A stretch of 64,000 bases of DNA from Alteribacillus iranensis (GCF_900113025.1 NZ_FONT01000007.1:26114-90113), one strand, 5' to 3'. Counted from the stretch's first letter, positions 36,327-45,232 are shown. Numbers and translations: made by a program. Notes: a model not told the origin generated them from the letters alone.

Positions 36327-37456
36327 ACGTTCTGACAGAATTTTCCCTATTTGATAAAACGTCCACCCTGGACGGCGTATATGTAACGTTTATGGTAAAC
36401 AGACTACAAATGCTTTATCTTTTACTAATCATGCCCATTTATTTGGTACAACCATATATGATTTGGGCTATTCTTGCGGTAGGAGTATTATCGCATTTCA
36501 ATCTTATGATTTTATCAAAATGGTTTGCCTCCGATTATTCTGTAAAAGGATACCAAGGATTTTCACAACTTTTAGGGAGACCCTTGCTTCGTTTTCTTGC
36601 TTTTCTGGGCTTACCTCTTTTATTACTCAAAATAAGCATCCTTGTCCTTGGATATTCGGAAATTGTTCATCAATTTGTTTTTCCAGCCGTTGATAGAAAT
36701 TGGATGCTATTATTCCTTATGGTTGTCAGCATCTATATGGCTGCGCAGGGAATGGAAAAAACAATACGTTTTATTGTTATCGCCTTTTTTTGTACCATTT
36801 GGATGATTGTTTTGTATTATTCTTTTTTTACTTATCCCATTGCTTCTTTGTCAGATTTGTATCCATTGATACCTGAGAATTCGAGTGATTTTTTCTGGAA
36901 AGGGATCTTACTAATATGGTCATCCTTGTCAGGTCCAGAATTTTTAATTTTTTTAGCCCCATGGTTAGGAAAGAATGAAAAGATACCGAAATATTTATCG
37001 ATTGGAAACGCCATCACTGTTATTGAATACTTACTGTTGTTTGTTGCCACCCAATTCTTTTTTGGCGCTGACTTACTTAGACAGGCAAAATTTCCAATGA
37101 TAGAGATGATCAGATACTTGCAGCTCCCGGTCTTTGAGCGAATTGATATCATTTTAATTGCGCTTTACATGTTTCATTTTTTATTTACGATTGCCATTTT
37201 CCTCATATACTTTTACGGTGGCTTACGTATTATCTTTCAAAAGCGAGACGAGCCAATAAATCGGCTTAGCTTTTTTTTAGCCTGCCTGTTCATCTATGTG
37301 TCCCTCGTTCTTTTGAATGAATGGTTATGGGAAGAAGAGCAGAACGTCTTGGTTGATTTTCATATATGGGCCGGAGCCGTATCCTATATACTCGTTCCAA
37401 GCTTTTTGGTGGCTATGACTAAAATAAAGGAGCGTACTAAAGGTGGAACATTTTAA
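36302..37456 (+). CDS. gerB-type B subunit: Spore germinant receptor subunit B (permease-like)
   Basis: A protein of up to 384 residues with ten membrane helices of the amino-acid-permease fold used by GerAB proteins, which bind the germinant. The start is unclear. The ATG at 36302 has no ribosome site; GGGAGGTGAACG is placed for a CTG at 36332; the GTG at 36323 lies inside that site and overlaps the A stop. The true product is probably about 374-377 residues. It overlaps the C gene by 14 bases. Confidence 0.85.
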   Translation: MEIQKREVNVLTEFSLFDKTSTLDGVYVTFMVNRLQMLYLLLIMPIYLVQPYMIWAILAVGVLSHFNLMILSKWFASDYSVKGYQGFSQLLGRPLLRFLAFLGLPLLLLKISILVLGYSEIVHQFVFPAVDRNWMLLFLMVVSIYMAAQGMEKTIRFIVIAFFCTIWMIVLYYSFFTYPIASLSDLYPLIPENSSDFFWKGILLIWSSLSGPEFLIFLAPWLGKNEKIPKYLSIGNAITVIEYLLLFVATQFFFGADLLRQAKFPMIEMIRYLQLPVFERIDIILIALYMFHFLFTIAIFLIYFYGGLRIIFQKRDEPINRLSFFLACLFIYVSLVLLNEWLWEEEQNVLVDFHIWAGAVSYILVPSFLVAMTKIKERTKGGTF

Positions 37457-38522
37457 AATAACAATTTTTACCTCCATCATTTTCTCTGTCATTTTGATAA
37501 CGGGCTGTTCTCCCTTTAACGAAAATAATCAAATTGAAGAGATTGCTCCTGTCATATTTTGGTCAATAGAAGAAGGTGAAGGTGAAAAATTCAAGATGAG
37601 TACAATCATGCCCCCATTGATTGCCGAAAAAAAACAAATCTATACCCTTGAGGTAGATTTAATAAAAGAAAGCGGAAAAGAATTTAATCTGAAAAATTAT
37701 CGTGAATTAAAGGTCGGCCAGCTCCGAATTATTGTTATCAATGAAGAAGTTGCCAGAAAAGGCATAAAAACATTGATTAATACATTACTGGCAGATCCAG
37801 ATATCTCTCAACGCCTGTACCTTGTAGTTGTTAGCGGAAGTTTTAATGAATACATCTCCAACCAGCTTGAACAGCATGAAAAAATAGATTATTTTTTCTA
37901 TCGGATGTTAAAACATTACGAAAATAAAGGAGAAATAACGGTTGTCAATCTGCATCAATTTATGAAAAATTTATATGCACCGCTTTCGGATCCAGTGCTT
38001 CCACTCTTTAAAGCAGATAATGAAAACTTAGCATATAATGGAACCGCTGTTTTTAAAGAGGATAAGCTTGTTGATACCATGACTGAAATGGACGAGCAAA
38101 TTTTTCAGCTTATAAACAATCATCGCTACCTGAAATATTTCAAAGTACCAGCATTTTCCCTTCTAGGAGGCCATATTCATTCCAAAGTAGATGTCGAATT
38201 TGAAAACAATTACAAATCTGTTTCTGTTCAAGTTGATTTGGAAGGCAAAATCGAGGATTATCTCGGTGAAAAAGATTTAACTAAGCAGGATGAATTGGAC
38301 GCCCTAACACAAGAAATGGAATCACATTTGGAAAAACAAACAAAACAATTGCTGAATAAATATCAAGACAAAAAAGTCGATCCTTTTCATATGGGTAAAC
38401 ACACCCTAAAGCCTTTTGAAAGACCAATAAATGATAAGGAATGGATAAACAAATGGGAACAAATGGAGATTAATGTAGACTATAACCTAAAACTCTCGCC
38501 TTTAAATCACGTGGATTCTTAA
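37443..38522 (+). CDS. gerC-type C subunit: Spore germinant receptor subunit C (lipoprotein)
   Basis: A 359-residue lipoprotein: signal peptide with lipobox LITGC, then the GerC fold (FKMSTIMPPLIAEKKQIYTL in domain 1 and a C-terminal domain with VDLEGKIEDYLGEKDLTKQD). GerC is needed with A and B for receptor function. The GTG at 37443 has AAAGGAG about nine bases upstream, inside the end of the B gene. A hairpin follows 75 bases downstream. Confidence 0.85.
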   Translation: MEHFKITIFTSIIFSVILITGCSPFNENNQIEEIAPVIFWSIEEGEGEKFKMSTIMPPLIAEKKQIYTLEVDLIKESGKEFNLKNYRELKVGQLRIIVINEEVARKGIKTLINTLLADPDISQRLYLVVVSGSFNEYISNQLEQHEKIDYFFYRMLKHYENKGEITVVNLHQFMKNLYAPLSDPVLPLFKADNENLAYNGTAVFKEDKLVDTMTEMDEQIFQLINNHRYLKYFKVPAFSLLGGHIHSKVDVEFENNYKSVSVQVDLEGKIEDYLGEKDLTKQDELDALTQEMESHLEKQTKQLLNKYQDKKVDPFHMGKHTLKPFERPINDKEWINKWEQMEINVDYNLKLSPLNHVDS

Positions 38523-38596
38523 AAAGCTAAAACCTAAAAAAGTGGGGTGGCGTCAGGAAAATGCAGATTTACAACGTTAAGGAAATCAAAATATAA

Positions 38597-38640
38597 AAAG
38601 TCTAATTTCTCGGTGTTATAAGTGAAAAATTAGGCTTTAG
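38597..38640 (+). terminator. Terminator after gerC
   Basis: A 12-pair AT-rich stem (AAAGTCTAATTT with AAATTAGGCTTT, one G-T pair); the T-run is short. Confidence 0.5.
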
Positions 38641-38722
38641 TTACTTCATTAAAGCGCCTGATTGTTGAAGACTAAAGTTTATATTCACCAAGAAAATTGA
38701 TGTGCTCTTATCCTAACAAATT

Positions 38723-39207
38723 TTATTTAGAACTTACATGTATGCCTTCACTCTCTCGCCAATCTGCGTAAAGTATACGCTTTACATTATCATATCCATT
38801 AGTAGTTAATTGGTTATCTAACCACTGTTGATCAAATCCGAGTTGTAAATTATCTCGTAAAATTTCCCCATCTATAATTAACGATGTTGGGAGGTCTACT
38901 GGACTTTCTGGAAGATTGAGATCTTGCTTGTCTGGTTTTTGATACTTGGATTTTAATAATAAACTTATTTGCCCATTAGCTTCCAATATACCGTATTTGA
39001 CTTCGCAACTGAAAAGACATTATTTTGACGGAGTATACTCAATACTTGATTTACATCCAATTTGTTCTTTGTAAATAGCTTTCTGTCCATAACACCATCT
39101 CGAATGATGATGTTAGGATTGACTAATAAGAGAGAACGTGTCGATTTATTTTTAGAGTCATATACTCTATTCCCAACATAAAAAACGTCCACAATCCGAT
39201 GGCATAT
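38723..39207 (-). pseudogene. DUF421 protein, C-terminal half, frameshifted
   Basis: Starting at the right insertion boundary it reads KYAIGLWTFFMLGIEYMTLK, shifts frame, continues RSLLLVNPNIIIRDGVMDRK, shifts again near 39006, and ends with YGILEANGQISLLLKSKYQK, PTSLIIDGEILRDNLQ and ILYADWRE. Together these make the DUF421 membrane-to-soluble junction and both halves of its C-terminal domain. At least two frameshifts show decay after separation from the N-terminal half at 33256-33455. Confidence 0.75.
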
Positions 39208-39378
39208 TTAACCGCATTCGGTAAATGCCCCCTACCACTTTCTGATGAGGACATCCAACAAGGCGTATCTGCCATTGTTACAGTAATTGTCGCTCTTTGG
39301 GCCTGGTTTAAGAATAACTACATTACCAAGACAGGAAAAAAACAGCGAGAAGCCATTAAAAAGGAAGGCTTAGATTAA
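39205..39378 (+). pseudogene. 3' part of the split SPP1-type holin
   Basis: The frame reads YLTAFGKCPLPLSDEDIQQG, AIVTVIVALWAWFKNNYITK and ends KKEGLD with TAA. This is the loop, second helix and basic tail of SPP1-family holins. The N-terminal helix is 5.9 kb upstream at 33197-33253. An ATG at 39199 exists but lies in inserted sequence. A terminator follows at 39454. Confidence 0.75.
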
Positions 39379-39453
39379 GGTTTGACTAACTCCCCTTTCG
39401 CCACCCTCCACTCTTCTATATTCCATTTGTGGCTAATCGGATGGTGTTTTTTC

Positions 39454-39479
39454 CCGCTGTAGAGATATAGCGGTTTTTT
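39454..39479 (+). terminator. Terminator after the holin
   Basis: CCGCTGTA pairs with TATAGCGG (one G-T pair) across a GAGA loop and is followed by TTTTTTCG. Confidence 0.75.
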
Positions 39480-39590
39480 CGTATTCACTACAGTACATAA
39501 TTAGGTTTCCTTCCTCCTCTAAAGACCTATCCTTCCTAGTTTTGTCAACATACGATAAACAAGAATGATAGGAAAGGAGTGAATAGGAGC

Positions 39591-40829
39591 ATGTCTTCTG
39601 ATATGAAAGATGACCAAGAACAAGAAAATATCGAGAGGGAATGGGCTGGAGTTCTTGGTTCTGTATCAAAATGGGTCTCTTCTTTAAAAGACGGAGAAGA
39701 TCCTTCCATGCCAAAGGAGGAATCTGACTCTATTCCTTATCTCGGGGTCTTAACATCGGGGAAAAATATACGAAATCTAGCAGCACAGAATCCCCATTAC
39801 CGTTTAAAAAAATTAGCGGAAGCGAATAAAGAGGTGAAATTGCACTTATTTTTCTTTTCTGCCAAAGGCATTGATGTAGAAAAGAAACAAATTTCTGGAA
39901 TGTATTATGATTTTTCGGAAATGGAATGGAAACAAAACACCTTCCCTTACCCTCATTATTTATTGCGTCGCGGTGGAATTGCCAAAAAATATAAAGAGCG
40001 TTTTCGTACCTTTCTCTCCCAATCCGAAGAAGAAAATATGACTAGGTTAAACCCTTCTACGTTAGGTAATTGGAAAGTCTATCATTATTTTCGTACGGTA
40101 CCGTCCTTAGAAAACTATTTACAAGAAACCATCATTTCCAGCAAACCTAGTGACTTATTTCATATGCTCTACCGACATCCCCATGTCTATTTAAAAGGAT
40201 TAACAGGACGAAAAGGGAAAAATGTAATCCGTGTTGAACGAACGCGTGGCAATAACTACCATCTGTTCCGTTACAATGCCTCTCGCAAAAATGTAGACAC
40301 TCTTGTTTTTGTGAATTACCAAGAATTAATGTTTTATGTCACTCGTTTTTACAAGGGTAAGAAGTTCATGATACAGGAAGGAATTGACCTTTTAGAGATA
40401 AAGAACCGACGAATCGATGTCAGAGCAGAACTTCAACGAAATGAAAAAGATAAAATCATTATTCGAGGAATCAGCGCTCGAATAGGAAGAGCCAATTCAC
40501 CGATCACTACCCATGCCGAAGCCGTAAAAATCGACCATTTGTTTGGCATGGTAAATATATCACAGGAAGAGAAAGATAGACTGGTAAAAGAAATAGAAAC
40601 GTTCTTACTGCATGTCTATCAAGAGACAGAAAAGAAATTCTGTACGTTTGCCGAAATGGGAATCGACTTTGCGATAGATAAAGCGCATAACATTAAATTC
40701 ATCGAATGTAACAGCTCCAGTACAAAAGTCTCGCTTCTCAATGCATACGGAGAAGAAACATTAGAAGTGTCCATGAAGATGGTGTTGTTGTATGTGAAGC
40801 ACCTTTATTCGAAAAGGATGCGGTTTTGA
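39591..40829 (+). CDS. YheC/YheD ATP-grasp protein (spore coat associated)
   Basis: A 412-residue protein of the YheC/YheD family. After a charged leader (to ~45), SIPYLGVLTSGKN opens the N-terminal domain; the ATP-grasp region has HVYLKGLTGRKGKNVIRV, FMIQEGIDLLEIKNRRIDVR and FAEMGIDFAIDKAHNIKFIE, giving lysine, arginine and acidic ATP/Mg ligands. Family members in B. subtilis sit in or on the spore coat; the ligated substrate is unknown. The ATG at 39591 follows AAGGAGTGA. It is the first of two adjacent paralogues. Confidence 0.8.
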   Translation: MSSDMKDDQEQENIEREWAGVLGSVSKWVSSLKDGEDPSMPKEESDSIPYLGVLTSGKNIRNLAAQNPHYRLKKLAEANKEVKLHLFFFSAKGIDVEKKQISGMYYDFSEMEWKQNTFPYPHYLLRRGGIAKKYKERFRTFLSQSEEENMTRLNPSTLGNWKVYHYFRTVPSLENYLQETIISSKPSDLFHMLYRHPHVYLKGLTGRKGKNVIRVERTRGNNYHLFRYNASRKNVDTLVFVNYQELMFYVTRFYKGKKFMIQEGIDLLEIKNRRIDVRAELQRNEKDKIIIRGISARIGRANSPITTHAEAVKIDHLFGMVNISQEEKDRLVKEIETFLLHVYQETEKKFCTFAEMGIDFAIDKAHNIKFIECNSSSTKVSLLNAYGEETLEVSMKMVLLYVKHLYSKRMRF

Positions 40830-40863
40830 TGAGAAATATGACGAGAGAAAGGAGGTTGTTATA

Positions 40864-41910
40864 TTGATTGGAATCATTGTATCTTCCCGTACAATGAGAC
40901 AAAAGAAGTCTCATTCTCCGCCTTTTCTCTTTACGTACTATAAAAAGCTGGCACAACAAAATAAGGTAGATGTATGTTTTTATGCGCTGAAGCATCTCTC
41001 TCTACGAAACAAAACAGTAAAAGGAGTCGTGTACTCCTATTCAAATGACCGTTTCAGGCAAGATACAGTACGGGTTCCAGAAGTCAATGTGTATAAAATC
41101 AATTCCTATTTAAGGAATAAGGAAAATATTCACAAAGTGAAATATCTGAGCAAGTACCATGGTAGAATGTTTTTTCATGCCATAACGAACACAGAGCGCA
41201 GCAAGCTTAAAATACACCATTACTTGCAGAATCACAAAGAAATTGCACCCATGCTTCCAGAAACAAAAAAACTAACGTACGAAACGGTGCAATCCATGTT
41301 AAAGAAATATTCCGTCTTATATATTAAACCAAGACGCAGTTCAAGAGGAAATGACATCTATGTATTGAAGAAACAGGACACAGAGATCTCTCTATACCGA
41401 GTGAAAAACTTCCAAGAAGAAACAATTTATGTGCCGAAAGAACAATTGTCTTCCCTATACTTTTCTACGTTTCGTACCCCTGAAGAGTTTCTTATCCAGC
41501 AGGGAATTGATGCAAAACGGTACAAAGGGAAAAAGTTTGATTTTCGAATTTCTCCTCAGAAAAACAAAGACAGTCAATGGCAGATTACTGGTATGACTGC
41601 CCGGTTATCGAAAAAATTTGTGAACATTACCAACTTAGATCAAGGGGGACAGGTTTTTTATAAGACGAAGAAATTGATTCATAAGTCAGAGAGAAAAATA
41701 ATAAAGAAAGCAGCTATATTGATCGCTAAAACGATTGAAGCTAAATATCCGCAAGTAATTGACTTGGGCCTGGATATGGCAATTGATAAAAAGGGGCAGA
41801 TATGGTTATACGAAGTCAATTTTAGACCTTACCGCCGCAGGATGAATATTAAGCACAATCGAATCCCTTTTGAACATGCCGTGTCGTATTGGCGAGAAAA
41901 ATTCGAGTGA
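40864..41910 (+). CDS. YheC/YheD ATP-grasp protein
   Basis: A 348-residue second YheC/YheD paralogue, 34 bases downstream of the first and likely in one operon. It begins IGIIVSSRTMRQKKSHSPPF and carries VLYIKPRRSSRGNDIYVL, FLIQQGIDAKRYKGKKFDFR, GLDMAIDKKGQIWLYEVN and RPYRRRM. ATP-grasp residues are preserved. The TTG at 40864 follows AAAGGAGG. The two proteins share only the core, so they are old duplicates. Confidence 0.8.
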   Translation: MIGIIVSSRTMRQKKSHSPPFLFTYYKKLAQQNKVDVCFYALKHLSLRNKTVKGVVYSYSNDRFRQDTVRVPEVNVYKINSYLRNKENIHKVKYLSKYHGRMFFHAITNTERSKLKIHHYLQNHKEIAPMLPETKKLTYETVQSMLKKYSVLYIKPRRSSRGNDIYVLKKQDTEISLYRVKNFQEETIYVPKEQLSSLYFSTFRTPEEFLIQQGIDAKRYKGKKFDFRISPQKNKDSQWQITGMTARLSKKFVNITNLDQGGQVFYKTKKLIHKSERKIIKKAAILIAKTIEAKYPQVIDLGLDMAIDKKGQIWLYEVNFRPYRRRMNIKHNRIPFEHAVSYWREKFE

Positions 41911-42022
41911 TTAACAAGGGGGACCTGACTCGTCCAACATTCCTTTTTTCTCAAAAGCACCTTCAGTTCTTTATAATTTCCGAATCATAGTTCGCCCCTT
42001 ACTGTCTCATGTCTTCTGGCAA

Positions 42023-42066
42023 AGGCAGGTATTTCCAGTCACTTCATATACCTGCCTGTTTCATTT
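42023..42066 (+). terminator. Terminator of the YheC/D pair
   Basis: AGGCAGGTAT pairs perfectly with ATACCTGCCT across 15 bases, followed by GTTTCATTT. Confidence 0.6.
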
Positions 42067-42129
42067 GGCAGGAAGTGAGGAAAAGGATAATAGGAAAATA
42101 GATGCTGAAAGAAGAAAGGTGCTCACTCT

Positions 42130-43212
42130 ATGCCAAAAACAAAATGGTTTTATTTTTTGTACAGTGTGATTTTTATTTTACTCATTCTCTACTTAGGTAC
42201 ACAAGTCAGTTTCTTATTTCGCCCTATTGGACAAGCCATCGGGGCTTTAGCTCCTGTCCTTATCATTGGAACGATTCTTTATTATATTTTACGACCATTA
42301 GTTCGTCTCCTAGATAAATGGCTGCCCACCTCTCTTTCGATTATTCTTATTTTCTCTCTCTTTGCAGGTGGATTTTCTGCGTTTATTATTTGGGTAGGTC
42401 CTATTTTACAAAACCAGGTAAACAATCTTGTTGAAAATGTGCCTTCTTATACAGAGAATGTGCAAGGATGGGCACAACAAATGATGCAACATCCCTATGT
42501 CCAAAGAATTCGCAGTGAAGAAGCATTTCAGAGCTTAGACCCTGGGTCGATTGCTGACAATTTTTCGAATTATGTAGGCAGTCTGGGTGACAATATATTG
42601 GGGTTCATTGGAGCTCTCTTTAGTATTATTACCGTATTGGTTATCTTACCTTTCGTTTTGTTTTTTCTCTTGAAAGATGGCCACAAACTTCCTGGAAATA
42701 TACTTCGGTTTTTACCTAAGGAACAATCAAAAGAAGGAAAACAAATATTACAAGATATGGATCATACGTTAAGTTCCTATATTCAAGGACAAGCCATCGT
42801 CAGTGTCTGTGTGGGAATCCTTTCTCTGATTGCGTATCTTATTATCGGATTAGATTACCCATTAATTCTTGCAATGGTTGCGATGTTTACTAATCTGATC
42901 CCGTTCATCGGACCATTTATCGGTACTATTCCAGCTGTGATTGTTGCATTGTTTGATAGCCCGCTAACTGCTTTTTGGGTAATTGTCGCTATTTTAGTGA
43001 TCCAGCAAACGGAAAGCAATTTCATTTCACCGAATGTAATGGGAAAAGCCCTTGCCATTCACCCTCTCACTATTATCTTGCTGCTTCTTTTAGCTGGTAA
43101 TGTCGCTGGACTTGTGGGACTTATTTTATGTATCCCAATCTACGCCGTGTCAAAAGTGATCGTTCAAAATATTTACCGTCTTCTTCGGTTGCGTTATCCT
43201 CAAATTCCATAA
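42130..43212 (+). CDS. AI-2E family (PerM-like) transporter
   Basis: A 360-residue protein with seven to eight membrane helices of the AI-2E/PerM family: helices at 8-35 and 60-85, a long soluble segment (QNQVNNLVENVPSYTENVQG to ~165), then VILPFVLFFLLKDG, TLSSYIQGQAIVSVCVGIL, TNLIPFIGPFIGTIPAVIVA and SNFISPNVMGKALAIHPL. Some relatives are Na+(Li+)/H+ antiporters in halophiles; others are of unknown use, so the substrate is open. ATG at 42130. A strong terminator follows. Confidence 0.8.
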   Translation: MPKTKWFYFLYSVIFILLILYLGTQVSFLFRPIGQAIGALAPVLIIGTILYYILRPLVRLLDKWLPTSLSIILIFSLFAGGFSAFIIWVGPILQNQVNNLVENVPSYTENVQGWAQQMMQHPYVQRIRSEEAFQSLDPGSIADNFSNYVGSLGDNILGFIGALFSIITVLVILPFVLFFLLKDGHKLPGNILRFLPKEQSKEGKQILQDMDHTLSSYIQGQAIVSVCVGILSLIAYLIIGLDYPLILAMVAMFTNLIPFIGPFIGTIPAVIVALFDSPLTAFWVIVAILVIQQTESNFISPNVMGKALAIHPLTIILLLLLAGNVAGLVGLILCIPIYAVSKVIVQNIYRLLRLRYPQIP

Positions 43213-43224
43213 CGAGACACACGC

Positions 43225-43270
43225 AAAAACCGCTCACTGTAGATGGGTCTCTACGAATGAGCGGTTTTTC
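43225..43270. terminator. Bidirectional terminator
   Basis: AAAACCGCTCA pairs with TGAGCGGTTTT, with GTAGA/TCTAC pairing within the loop; T and A runs lie on both sides between convergent genes. Confidence 0.85.
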
Positions 43271-43294
43271 AATAAGCATCAATGACGTGAAAGC

Positions 43295-43792
43295 TTATTT
43301 ATAAAATTCGGACGGGATTGGCCCGAAATGGCGAGTATGATAGAGCATCGGTTGTTTCGTGTCATCTTTTTGGATATCTTGAACTTCCCCAATTAAAATA
43401 GTATGATCGCCTGCTTCTACTTGCTTGAACGTTTTACATTGCAAAACAGCAAAAGCGTCTTCAATGACTGGATAATCATGAGATGAGAAATCCCAGTTAC
43501 ATGTGCTGAAACGGTCGACATCCTTCTTTGCAAAGTTTTTACAAAGGTCTTGTTGGTCTCCTGCTAAAATATGGATCGCAAACCCATCGGCTGCTTGAAA
43601 TTCCGGCAAGCTTGATACGCCATGATCAATCGACCATAACACCAATAACGGATCGAGCGAAACAGAAGCAAAGGAATTCACCGTCAATCCAACCGGCTGA
43701 CCGTCCTGTGCTTTTGTTGTCACCACCGTTACCCCCGTTGGATAATTCCCCATGACATCTTTAAATAACTGTTCGTTTCTATTCGTACTCAT
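43295..43792 (-). CDS. Flavin reductase family protein (HpaC-like)
   Basis: A 165-residue split-barrel flavin reductase. MGNYPTGVTVVTTKAQDGQPVGLTVNSFASVSLDPLL is described here by its parts: GNYPTGVTVVTT (FMN loop), GLTVNSFASVSLDP and the later QVEAGDHTILIGEV with the conserved GDH. It supplies reduced FMN to partner monooxygenases, or reduces flavin directly. No partner is adjacent; the two LLM oxidoreductases at 4.3 and 11.1 kb are possible users. Confidence 0.85.
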   Translation of the reverse strand: MSTNRNEQLFKDVMGNYPTGVTVVTTKAQDGQPVGLTVNSFASVSLDPLLVLWSIDHGVSSLPEFQAADGFAIHILAGDQQDLCKNFAKKDVDRFSTCNWDFSSHDYPVIEDAFAVLQCKTFKQVEAGDHTILIGEVQDIQKDDTKQPMLYHTRHFGPIPSEFYK

Positions 43793-43984
43793 CTTTCTTC
43801 TCCTCCCTCTTACTCTCTATCTATCTTTTCACCCTAAAAAAAGACACTGTTATCAGTATATTTCGTCTCGTCTTTTTTTACAATGCCTAGTTAACCTCGA
43901 AAACCTACCCATTTTAAATAGACAACACCTTACATCAGTAACTTTGTTTCCTTTTTATTTCTCCGGGAATAATGTTCTCTTATA

Positions 43985-44011
43985 CAAAAAGAAAGCCGCT
44001 GAGCAGCCTTC
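43985..44011 (-). terminator. Terminator of fbpB
   Basis: On the minus strand GAAGGCTGC pairs with GCGGCTTTC (two G-T pairs) around TCA and is followed by TTTTTGTAT. Confidence 0.65.
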
Positions 44012-44022
44012 TTTTCACAAAT

Positions 44023-44181
44023 CTATTTAATCGCTTCATTTTCTTTTTTCTTGAAAACTTCTTTCGCTTTTTTCTCTTCTAATTTTTTCTCTATTTCAGA
44101 GACAGCGTCTGGATCGCTGATTAATTCTTTTATGTTCTCTTGAACAAGCTCATTTAAGCTTGTGCGTCGTGGCTTCCTCAC
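44023..44181 (-). CDS. fbpB: FbpB-family small basic protein
   Basis: A 52-residue protein starting MRKPRRTSLNELVQENIKEL and ending in a lysine-rich helix. This is the FbpB pattern (MRKxxRxSxxELVxENxxELxxD). In B. subtilis FbpB works with the small RNA FsrA to spare iron, and the gene is repressed by Fur. The GTG at 44181 follows AAAGGAGG by about eight bases. A weak Fur-like site (half-site ATTATCA, 10 of 15 positions overall) lies near 44300. Confidence 0.75.
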   Translation of the reverse strand: MRKPRRTSLNELVQENIKELISDPDAVSEIEKKLEEKKAKEVFKKKENEAIK

Positions 44182-44324
44182 TATCCATACCTCCTTTATT
44201 GTTTTGTTTCTCTCCTTGCTCTATTGTACCTGATTTGTACTCGTAAATGCACGGAATAAGTATTAAAATTATGCGAACTTTCTTGTAATATGTCGAAATT
44301 TGCATCATTATCATGAATTTATGC

Positions 44325-44363
44325 ACAAAAATCCCCCGCCTCACTTCATCTGTGAAGGCGGGG
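44325..44363 (-). terminator. Terminator of the KGG-repeat gene
   Basis: On the minus strand CCCCGCCTTCAC pairs with GTGAGGCGGGG (one bulge) and is followed by GATTTTTG. Confidence 0.75.
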
Positions 44364-44385
44364 TCTACTCGTTTATCCTACATTT

Positions 44386-44673
44386 CTAGCGGCTATTATT
44401 GGAGCGGTTCCTTTGCTTGCTGCGTCTTTCTCCGCCTTTTTGACCAATGTCCTGATAGAACTCTTTATCATGCTCATCGGAGGTTGTTTCTCCACCTTTT
44501 TGGCCGATTTCTTGATAAAATTCTTTGCTATGCTCTTCAGAAGTAGTGTCGCCGCCTTTTTTACCTATTTCCTGATAGAATTCTTTGTCATGATTGTTCG
44601 CGGTTGTTTTCCCACCTTTACGGCCCGCTTCTTCTACACTCATTTTTTTGTTGTTTTTATCATTGGTTGCCAT
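44386..44673 (-). CDS. KGG-repeat (GsiB-like) stress protein
   Basis: A 95-residue hydrophilic protein with four copies of a ~20-residue unit containing KGG (GRKGGKTTANNHDKEFYQEI, then GKKGGDTTSEEHSKEFYQEI, and so on). This is the KGG/GsiB pattern, related to plant LEA proteins and protective against desiccation or salt. The ATG at 44673 has AGGAGG nine bases upstream; the frame back to 44934 is only open by chance. A sigma-B-like promoter lies 35-60 bases upstream, as expected for a general stress gene. Confidence 0.85.
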   Translation of the reverse strand: MATNDKNNKKMSVEEAGRKGGKTTANNHDKEFYQEIGKKGGDTTSEEHSKEFYQEIGQKGGETTSDEHDKEFYQDIGQKGGERRSKQRNRSNNSR

Positions 44674-44707
44674 ACATATCATCCTCCTATGGAGTGTTAG
44701 TAATGGA

Positions 44708-44733
44708 ATACCACGTCTCTTCTCAATTAAAAC
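44708..44733 (-). promoter_or_regulatory. Candidate sigma-B promoter
   Basis: On the minus strand GTTTTA and TGGTAT are separated by 14 bases, close to the sigma-B pattern GTTTAA-N12-15-GGGTAT. It points at the KGG-repeat stress gene. Confidence 0.5.
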
Positions 44734-44817
44734 ATTAAGAAAAAAATTTTTAGCTGGGTTTATGACAGTCTTTGGACAGGAATAAACCACAATGAATACG
44801 AGAAAGGAGAGGATCGA

Positions 44818-45210
44818 ATGGCTGATATCGAAAACATTGCTAAGCGATTTGGAGAAATACTTGGCGCAGAAGCAGAAGCGGAAGATGGGATGGGAGAAGT
44901 AGAAATAGAAAGAGACTTGGATGTAACGGTGCAAGGACGCCCTTTTAAAAGCGAATTAAGTATGGAAATTCACTTTGAGTCACTAGAAAAAGATGGCACT
45001 GCGTTAAACCATGCGGAAATTGTGCTTCTTCCTGAAGAAATTCCTGAATATACCCGAGCCCTTGGGAAAAATGATTTAACGATTACGGCTCTCCACAATC
45101 ATTGGTTATTTGCCGAACCGAATATTATGTACTTGCACGTTCAGTCTGTAGAGAAACCAGAAGAGTTTGCTAAAAAACTAGCAGCAGCCAATAAAACATT
45201 ACAGGCTTAG
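44818..45210 (+). CDS. DUF1259-domain protein, single copy
   Basis: A 130-residue protein with one DUF1259 (LppY/LpqO) domain: ENIAKRFGEILGAEA, FESLEKDGTALNHAEIVLLP, and ITALHNHWLFAEPNIMYLHV. The usual protein has two copies and a signal peptide; this one is a lone cytoplasmic domain. The HNHW motif suggests metal binding, but no activity is known. The ATG follows AAAGGAGAGG. A very strong terminator follows. Confidence 0.75.
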   Translation: MADIENIAKRFGEILGAEAEAEDGMGEVEIERDLDVTVQGRPFKSELSMEIHFESLEKDGTALNHAEIVLLPEEIPEYTRALGKNDLTITALHNHWLFAEPNIMYLHVQSVEKPEEFAKKLAAANKTLQA

Positions 45211-45232
45211 TGCATTAACACCTGCATGTCAC

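Larger units (their letters stand above)
33256..39207. mobile_element. ~5.95-kb insertion carrying gerABC
   Basis: The segment splits a holin gene. GCATAT is present at both ends (33256-33261 and 39202-39207), inside a longer imperfect repeat (11 of 15 matches). The left end holds the N-terminal half and the right end the C-terminal half of one DUF421 gene, both on the minus strand. Closing the ends into a circle restores DUF421 in frame across YAIG. This geometry is that of a circular DNA integrated at a site inside DUF421. Contents: DUF421 halves, CBO0543 gene, a cardiolipin synthase fragment and gerABC. No recombinase gene lies inside. By eye it is more AT-rich than its flanks. Confidence 0.65.

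Noticed and set aside
39433..39714. 93-codon minus-strand ORF
   Set aside because: It crosses the holin terminator and lies antisense to the start of the YheC/D gene; no ribosome site.
44674..44934. N-terminal extension of the KGG protein
   Set aside because: It has no ribosome site, runs through the sigma-B-like promoter and does not resemble the family; ATG 44673 has a good AGGAGG.
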